Part shown: in pieces, positions 15,369-18,816 of the stretch
Layout of the letters: the number at the start of each line of letters is the position of its first letter
How positions within the stretch are numbered: position 1 is the first letter of the stretch
NCBI GenBank assembly: GCA_028679775.1
Contig: JAJRAX010000023.1
Span: 1 to 18,816, forward strand
Direction of reading: 5' to 3'
DNA from: Methanothrix sp.
Lineage (GTDB): Archaea; Halobacteriota; Methanosarcinia; Methanotrichales; Methanotrichaceae
DNA length: 18,816 nt
Position numbers and translations under genes: made by a program
Notes under the pieces: model-generated
Told to the model about the DNA's origin: nothing
What the model saw: only the letters and a program-made list of their open reading frames with translations
Database searches by the model: none

Positions 15369-15716
15369 TCAGTCGATCATCACCCACTTGTTTTTTCCTT
15401 CCCATAGCTTGAGGGATACGAGCCGGACGGCGGTGCCATCCAGATCCTGAGCCAAATGATCGGATATCCATCGGGCTATCGTCTCAGCTGTGGGATTAGG
15501 CAGGATATCATTCAGGTAGCTGTGGTCCAGATCCTGCAAAGCTTTTGCGATGATCTGTTTGAGCTGATAGAAATCCATGACGAAGCCGTCCTCGCCCACT
15601 TCGCCCTCAACCACAATCTCCACCTGGTAGGTGTGACCATGCAAACGGGCGCACTTCCCCTGATAGCCGGGCAGCAGATGAGCTGCATCAAACTCCGTGA
15701 CGACTCCGAGCTTCAT
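15369..15716 (-). CDS. queD: 6-carboxytetrahydropterin synthase QueD / PTPS family
   Basis: A 115-residue T-fold enzyme that converts 7,8-dihydroneopterin triphosphate, the first step unique to the preQ0 route. In archaea this leads to archaeosine in the tRNA D-loop. The zinc ligands are the His of FDAAHLL and both His of RLHGH; the catalytic Cys is in KCARLHGH, with DLDHSYLND and the pterin-anchoring Glu of LWEGKNKWV also present. The CxxxHGH spacing fits QueD better than the archaeal PTPS-III used in folate-type pathways, but a methanopterin-related role is not excluded. The ATG overlaps the stop of the upstream regulator gene by 4 bases. Confidence 0.88.
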   Translation of the reverse strand: MKLGVVTEFDAAHLLPGYQGKCARLHGHTYQVEIVVEGEVGEDGFVMDFYQLKQIIAKALQDLDHSYLNDILPNPTAETIARWISDHLAQDLDGTAVRLVSLKLWEGKNKWVMID

Positions 15717-15883
15717 TCGAGAGCCCTCCCCCGCCGTCTGTCAATCTCATCAAGTTGATCCAGCATCTTTCGTAAAGCTGTTCGAACCGCATCGGAAAAG
15801 TTGACGAACTTTCGCCCGTCTCCTACATGAGCCTGGACATCATCTATGATGTGCTGAGGTATTTCCACTGTGACCTTGGGCAT
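15713..15883 (-). CDS. ribbon-helix-helix (CopG-like) regulator
   Basis: A 56-residue protein with the ribbon-helix-helix pattern: a polar strand PKVTVEIP, helix one HIIDDVQAHVG, the turn KFVNFSDAVRTALRKMLDQL, and a basic tail. Such proteins bind operator DNA as dimers through the paired strands. The start is ATG 15883 with GAGG six bases upstream; the GTG eight codons earlier lies in the leader. The stop overlaps the queD start by 4 bases, so the two are translated together and this protein is a plausible autoregulator of the pair. No antitoxin partner is present. Confidence 0.82.
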   Translation of the reverse strand: MPKVTVEIPQHIIDDVQAHVGDGRKFVNFSDAVRTALRKMLDQLDEIDRRRGRALE

Positions 15884-15888
15884 ATTAT

Positions 15889-15921
15889 CCTCTAAAATGT
15901 TTTGCACCCCTTTAGCGGGAT
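15889..15921 (-). promoter_or_regulatory. possible H-type pseudoknot at the ribosome binding site of the regulator-queD mRNA
   Basis: On the minus strand, ATCCC (15921-15917) pairs with GGGGT (15910-15906) around the loop GCTAAA. The loop bases CTAAA can pair with TTTAG (15896-15892), across a 9-base A-rich linker GCAAAACAT. The second stem ends on the first G of the GAGG ribosome binding site. A predicted initiation near 15923 would make the leader almost nothing but this structure. It was derived by eye; folding was not computed. Confidence 0.35.
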
Positions 15922-15942
15922 TCCTGTGGTATGCTCAAGGGA

Positions 15943-15957
15943 ATATCATATTAATAG
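15943..15957 (-). promoter_or_regulatory. probable TATA region of the regulator-queD pair
   Basis: TATTAATATGATAT on the minus strand, about 27 bases ahead of the predicted initiation near 15923. The gap up to dph5 (15958-16002) holds nothing else I recognise. Confidence 0.5.
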
Positions 15958-16002
15958 ATTTGCCAACTCGGACGTATCAGCCCACGCAATCGATTTCCTG
16001 AG

Positions 16003-16806
16003 TCATTTTTCGCAGATAACGGCATCTTCCGGCGCTCCGGCCAGCATCTTCAGGGCCTCGGCTTCCAGGAAGTGCAGGCTGGCAGGCACAATCAGGATGT
16101 GCAGAGGCCCGCCGAAGTCATGGTTTTGCAGACGTGACAGAAGGTCCGCTTTTACAGTCGCGTCATCAGATCCCGCCCTGGCAATGCCTATGCCCAAAGC
16201 CCCGGCAGGAAGCTTCACGTCAGAAGCATCCTGCATCTCCAAAAGGAGTGCCGCCCCCTCGTTTGCCGTCATGTATCTCTCGGCAGGTTCCCTCTGAATA
16301 TCTAAGAAGAGCATGGTATGCAGATTGCGGCTGATGTTCTCCAGGAGGACCTGGTAGGGCGTCTCAGGGATTATGCGCTTGCCCCGCGAGATATAGGGGA
16401 ATGGAATGGTGGTGGACCGACCGAAACGATAGTTTTGCAGGCCGGACAGCCCTGATACTGCGGTCACAATCGATGAAGAGTGAATCACCCGAGTCTTGAT
16501 GCCCATGCCGACCGCCCGCAGCCGCAGGTCCAGGTGAGTGGTGGAGACCATAGCGTCGCCTCCTACGAGGAAGGCCACGTTCAGGTCGCGGGCCTCCTCC
16601 AGCCAGGCAGGGTCCACCTCTACCTCCGACCTGCTGAGTTGGTGGACCTTCTTGCCATAGAACTCTTCCAGACGCTTAGGCGTTGTTCCCATCAGCCGGG
16701 AGGTATAAAACTCAGCATAAACCTTGTCTGCAGAAGCGACAGCATCCAGGCCTTTGACGGATATGTCCCTCTCGTCATAGAGCCCGAGGCCAATGAAGGT
16801 AAGCAT
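16003..16806 (-). CDS. dph5: diphthine synthase
   Basis: An S-adenosylmethionine-dependent methyltransferase that trimethylates the amino-carboxypropyl histidine of elongation factor 2 on the way to diphthamide. The 267 residues match archaeal Dph5, a member of the tetrapyrrole-methylase fold. Landmarks are [30 protein letters not shown], the SAM-site block [36 protein letters not shown], and [13 protein letters not shown] near the C-terminus. The ATG at 16806 lies about 27 bases from a TATA-like stretch, so the transcript may be leaderless. It is divergent from mcrC. Confidence 0.95.
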   Translation of the reverse strand: MLTFIGLGLYDERDISVKGLDAVASADKVYAEFYTSRLMGTTPKRLEEFYGKKVHQLSRSEVEVDPAWLEEARDLNVAFLVGGDAMVSTTHLDLRLRAVGMGIKTRVIHSSSIVTAVSGLSGLQNYRFGRSTTIPFPYISRGKRIIPETPYQVLLENISRNLHTMLFLDIQREPAERYMTANEGAALLLEMQDASDVKLPAGALGIGIARAGSDDATVKADLLSRLQNHDFGGPLHILIVPASLHFLEAEALKMLAGAPEDAVICEK

Positions 16807-16829
16807 GGCAATTTTCTCATCCGCTCCAG

Positions 16830-16837
16830 TTTAAAAA
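16830..16837 (-). promoter_or_regulatory. TATA box of dph5
   Basis: TTTTTAAA on the minus strand, centred about 27 bases from the dph5 ATG. This predicts initiation at or next to the start codon. Confidence 0.5.
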
Positions 16838-16862
16838 CGCTCCTGCCTCCCTTACGTCAAGT

Positions 16863-16869
16863 CTATATG
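16863..16869 (+). promoter_or_regulatory. TATA box of mcrC
   Basis: CTATATG on the plus strand, centred 28 bases from the mcrC ATG. No ribosome binding site is visible before that ATG, which suits a leaderless transcript. Confidence 0.5.
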
Positions 16870-16893
16870 CCAATCAGGCTGCAATAGAGTATC

Positions 16894-17553
16894 ATGATTG
16901 GCAGGGCAACTCAAGTGGTAGATTGCCGGGAGAGCATGGGCCTGGCCAAGGGCGGCGGCCTGGCTCAGAGGGGTACGCTCTCCGAGGCGACGAAGCCGGA
17001 TGTGATCGCCATAGCTATGTCTCCTGGGAGACGTCACATCACTAAACCGGTTTGCGAGATGACCTATGGGCTACGCCGCGAGGGAATTCAGACAAGCGTG
17101 CTGGTCTTGGAGGCAGGAACAGGAGTTCCTGAGAGCTTTCCTCAGGCCTCGCGAGGCTATGGCCCGACCTTCGGGCTGAATGAGAGGGAGCTAGAGCAGA
17201 TCGCGCGCCACAAGATTGCCGTCTTGCATCTGGGCAATGTGCGCTCCCATGTCATATTCAAGGCAAAAGAGATCCTGTCTCAGGTGGATATACCTGCTGT
17301 CGTAGTTGCCCAGTGCCCTATGGACATGGAGGACTTTGCCCGCGAGGGAATCAAGACCAGTGCAGTCAAGCCCCCTCATCAGAAGACCGAGACCAAGGGC
17401 GAGGTAGTGGACATAGTAACCGGAATTACCCGCGGCGCTACCTGTACCAGAGTGAAGCTCAACACCCTGGCCAAGGTCCTGAACAAGCACCTGGCGGAGA
17501 TCAATGCCCGTGAGGCGGAAGAAGCTGCAAGCAAAAAGAAAAAGAAGAAGTAG
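16894..17553 (+). CDS. mcrC: methyl-coenzyme M reductase operon protein C
   Basis: McrC is one of the proteins of the ATP-dependent complex that activates methyl-coenzyme M reductase by reducing its nickel cofactor F430. The 219 residues carry the family's signature start (VVDCRESMGLAKGGGLAQRGT), the block AIAMSPGRRHITKPVCEMTYGL, VLEAGTGVP, HLGNVRSHVIFKA and VDIVTGITRGATCTRVKL. The C-terminus is extended to end in SKKKKKK, which makes the protein somewhat longer than the roughly 200 residues I recall for the family. The ATG at 16894 has no ribosome binding site. The gene lies outside any mcrBDGA cluster in this window, beside dph5 and apgM, so it may be a second copy or a relocated single copy. 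Confidence 0.9.
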   Translation: MIGRATQVVDCRESMGLAKGGGLAQRGTLSEATKPDVIAIAMSPGRRHITKPVCEMTYGLRREGIQTSVLVLEAGTGVPESFPQASRGYGPTFGLNERELEQIARHKIAVLHLGNVRSHVIFKAKEILSQVDIPAVVVAQCPMDMEDFAREGIKTSAVKPPHQKTETKGEVVDIVTGITRGATCTRVKLNTLAKVLNKHLAEINAREAEEAASKKKKKK

Positions 17554-17555
17554 TT

Positions 17556-17575
17556 TTCGTCTGCCATCAGACGAA
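17556..17575 (+). terminator. 8-bp hairpin after mcrC
   Basis: TTCGTCTG-CCAT-CAGACGAA is a perfect inverted repeat two bases after the mcrC stop codon, followed within 20 bases by TATTTTCCC. It could end or stabilise the mcrC transcript, or separate it from apgM. Confidence 0.5.
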
Positions 17576-17611
17576 GACGATTAATACTATTTTCCCGAAA
17601 GGCTGGATTTG

Positions 17612-18793
17612 ATGAAGCTCGTAGTTCTCTTAGGTGATGGCATGGCCGACCTGCCGATCGAGGCCCTGCGGGGCAAGACACCCTTGCAGGCGGCGAAGAA
17701 GCCCAACATGGATCGGCTGGCGAAGCAGGGCCGAAGCGGTCTCGCTCAGACTGTGCCGGATGGATTTCCTCCGGGAAGCGATGTGGCAAACCTCTCAGTC
17801 ATGGGATATGCGCCATCCAAGCATTACACTGGTCGTGCGCCCCTGGAAGCGGCTGCTATGGACGTGCGGCTCGACACTGGCGACATTGCCTTCCGCTGCA
17901 ATTTTGTGACCATCGAGAAAGGCATCATGCAGGACTACAGCGCCGGGCACATCAGCACTGAAGAGGGCCGCGAGCTGATCGAGGCCCTCGTTCCGCTCAT
18001 GCCGGATAGAAAGATTTACGCAGGGGTCAGCTACCGAAATCTGCTCGTCCTCAAGGCCGGAGCGAAGACGGTCTGCACCCCGCCCCACGACATCAGCGAC
18101 CAGCCTGTGGCCCCGCATTTGCCCAGCGGCCCGGACGCAGAGCTTCTCATAAGTCTGATGGAAGCGGCAGGACCGGTTCTGGCTAATCATCCAGTTAACC
18201 AACGACGCATAGCCGCAGGAAAACGCCCAGCTAACGCCATATGGATTTGGGGACAGGGCCCGGCTCCGACCATGCCCAGCTTCGCCGAGAAGTACATGCT
18301 TGAGGGGGCCATGATCTCTGCAGTGGACCTCCTCAAGGGAATCGGCAGGTACGCCGGGATGGAGGTCATAGACGTGGCTGGAGCTACCGGCAACATCGAT
18401 ACCAACTATGATGGAAAAGTTGAGGCTGCCCTGCGGGCCTTGGAGCGCCTGGACTTCGTCTATCTGCATGTCGAGGCGCCTGACGAGGCCGGGCACGAGG
18501 GAGACACGGCACTGAAGGTCAAGGCCATTGAGCTGTTCGACGAAAAGGTCGTAGGTCCCGTGATAAAAGGCCTGGACGAGAGTGGCCAGGACTGGCGGGT
18601 GCTTCTTCTGCCTGACCACGCCACTCCGATATCCATAAAGACGCACAGCCGAGATCCAGTGCCGTTCACAATTGCGGGCAATGGCGTGGAACCGGACGGG
18701 ATTGAGAGCTTTGATGAAGCCGCGGCGCGCCAGGGCGGCTACGGGCGAGTGCAAGCGACGGAACTAGTGAGAATGATGAAGAAGGGAAGATGA
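17612..18793 (+). CDS. apgM: 2,3-bisphosphoglycerate-independent phosphoglycerate mutase, archaeal type
   Basis: Interconverts 3- and 2-phosphoglycerate in glycolysis and gluconeogenesis; in a methanogen mainly the latter. The 393 residues match archaeal ApgM in the alkaline phosphatase superfamily. Metal ligands are in LLGDGMADLP at the N-terminus and in EAPDEAGHEGD and LLPDHATP near the C-terminus. The phosphorylated Ser sits in GSDVANLSVMGY. The start is ATG 17612, preceded by AAAGGCTGGAT; the TTG one codon upstream is not needed. It follows mcrC by 58 bases with a hairpin between, so co-transcription is possible but uncertain. Confidence 0.95.
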   Translation: MKLVVLLGDGMADLPIEALRGKTPLQAAKKPNMDRLAKQGRSGLAQTVPDGFPPGSDVANLSVMGYAPSKHYTGRAPLEAAAMDVRLDTGDIAFRCNFVTIEKGIMQDYSAGHISTEEGRELIEALVPLMPDRKIYAGVSYRNLLVLKAGAKTVCTPPHDISDQPVAPHLPSGPDAELLISLMEAAGPVLANHPVNQRRIAAGKRPANAIWIWGQGPAPTMPSFAEKYMLEGAMISAVDLLKGIGRYAGMEVIDVAGATGNIDTNYDGKVEAALRALERLDFVYLHVEAPDEAGHEGDTALKVKAIELFDEKVVGPVIKGLDESGQDWRVLLLPDHATPISIKTHSRDPVPFTIAGNGVEPDGIESFDEAAARQGGYGRVQATELVRMMKKGR

Positions 18794-18816
18794 GAAGAGC
18801 AACATTTCATTCACAA

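Noticed and set aside
15884..15925. preQ1 class I riboswitch
   Set aside because: The overall layout is similar, but the loop and tail do not match the consensus I remember, so I report only a possible pseudoknot, not a known riboswitch.
17795..18754. 319-residue open frame on the minus strand opposite apgM
   Set aside because: Antisense to a well-supported apgM; composition is that of a complement-strand shadow, with no recognisable domain.
1..18816. CRISPR array, rRNA genes, replication origin or intact insertion sequence
   Set aside because: No regularly spaced direct repeats with spacers, no rRNA-like sequence, no origin-type repeats and no transposase frame were seen.

Overview
The window looks like chromosomal DNA of a methanogenic euryarchaeon. 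The evidence is a methyl-coenzyme M reductase operon protein C (mcrC), an archaeal wyosine synthase (Taw1), archaeal-type phenylalanyl-tRNA synthetase genes, a diphthine synthase, an AglB-type oligosaccharyltransferase, a creatininase-family (ArfB-like) protein, an archaeal phosphoglycerate mutase, TATA-box promoters and tRNA genes without encoded CCA. Gene content and moderate G+C would suit Methanothrix (Methanosaeta), but that genus call is an inference from memory and was not tested.

Layout. At 1-1800 there is a small unknown gene, endonuclease IV (nfo) and a convergent stand-alone response regulator. At 1990-2916 lies taw1 on the minus strand, divergent from a tandem pair of paralogous secreted or membrane proteins (2981-6057). 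Each of the pair has a signal peptide, a long phenylalanine-ladder pentapeptide-like beta-helix, and a C-terminal two-helix module shaped like a K+ channel pore whose TVGYGD filter is replaced. A 48-residue membrane ORF and tRNA-Ser(GCT) follow. A CBS-domain protein (6550-6930) comes next, then a gene-free stretch (about 6991-7265) with three hairpins that share a TTCA loop and resemble IS200/IS605 right ends. The minus-strand operon pheS-pheT occupies 7266-10392, and aglB-arfB-like with a 4-base overlap occupies 10588-14114. Then come a DUF2124 gene, tRNA-Ile(GAT), an unknown small gene, and a minus-strand pair of a ribbon-helix-helix regulator and queD overlapping by 4 bases. The last part is dph5 divergent from mcrC, followed by apgM.

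How it fits together. Much of the window serves translation and tRNA maturation: pheS, pheT, taw1, queD for the archaeosine precursor, dph5 for elongation factor 2, and two tRNAs. The remainder covers the cell envelope (aglB, the pentapeptide/pore pair), cofactor synthesis (arfB-like), methanogenesis (mcrC) and glycolysis/gluconeogenesis (apgM).

The points most worth a second look are the paired pore modules with a substituted filter, a possible H-type pseudoknot filling the leader of the regulator-queD mRNA, the TTCA hairpin array, and the location of mcrC beside dph5 and apgM with a lysine-only tail.
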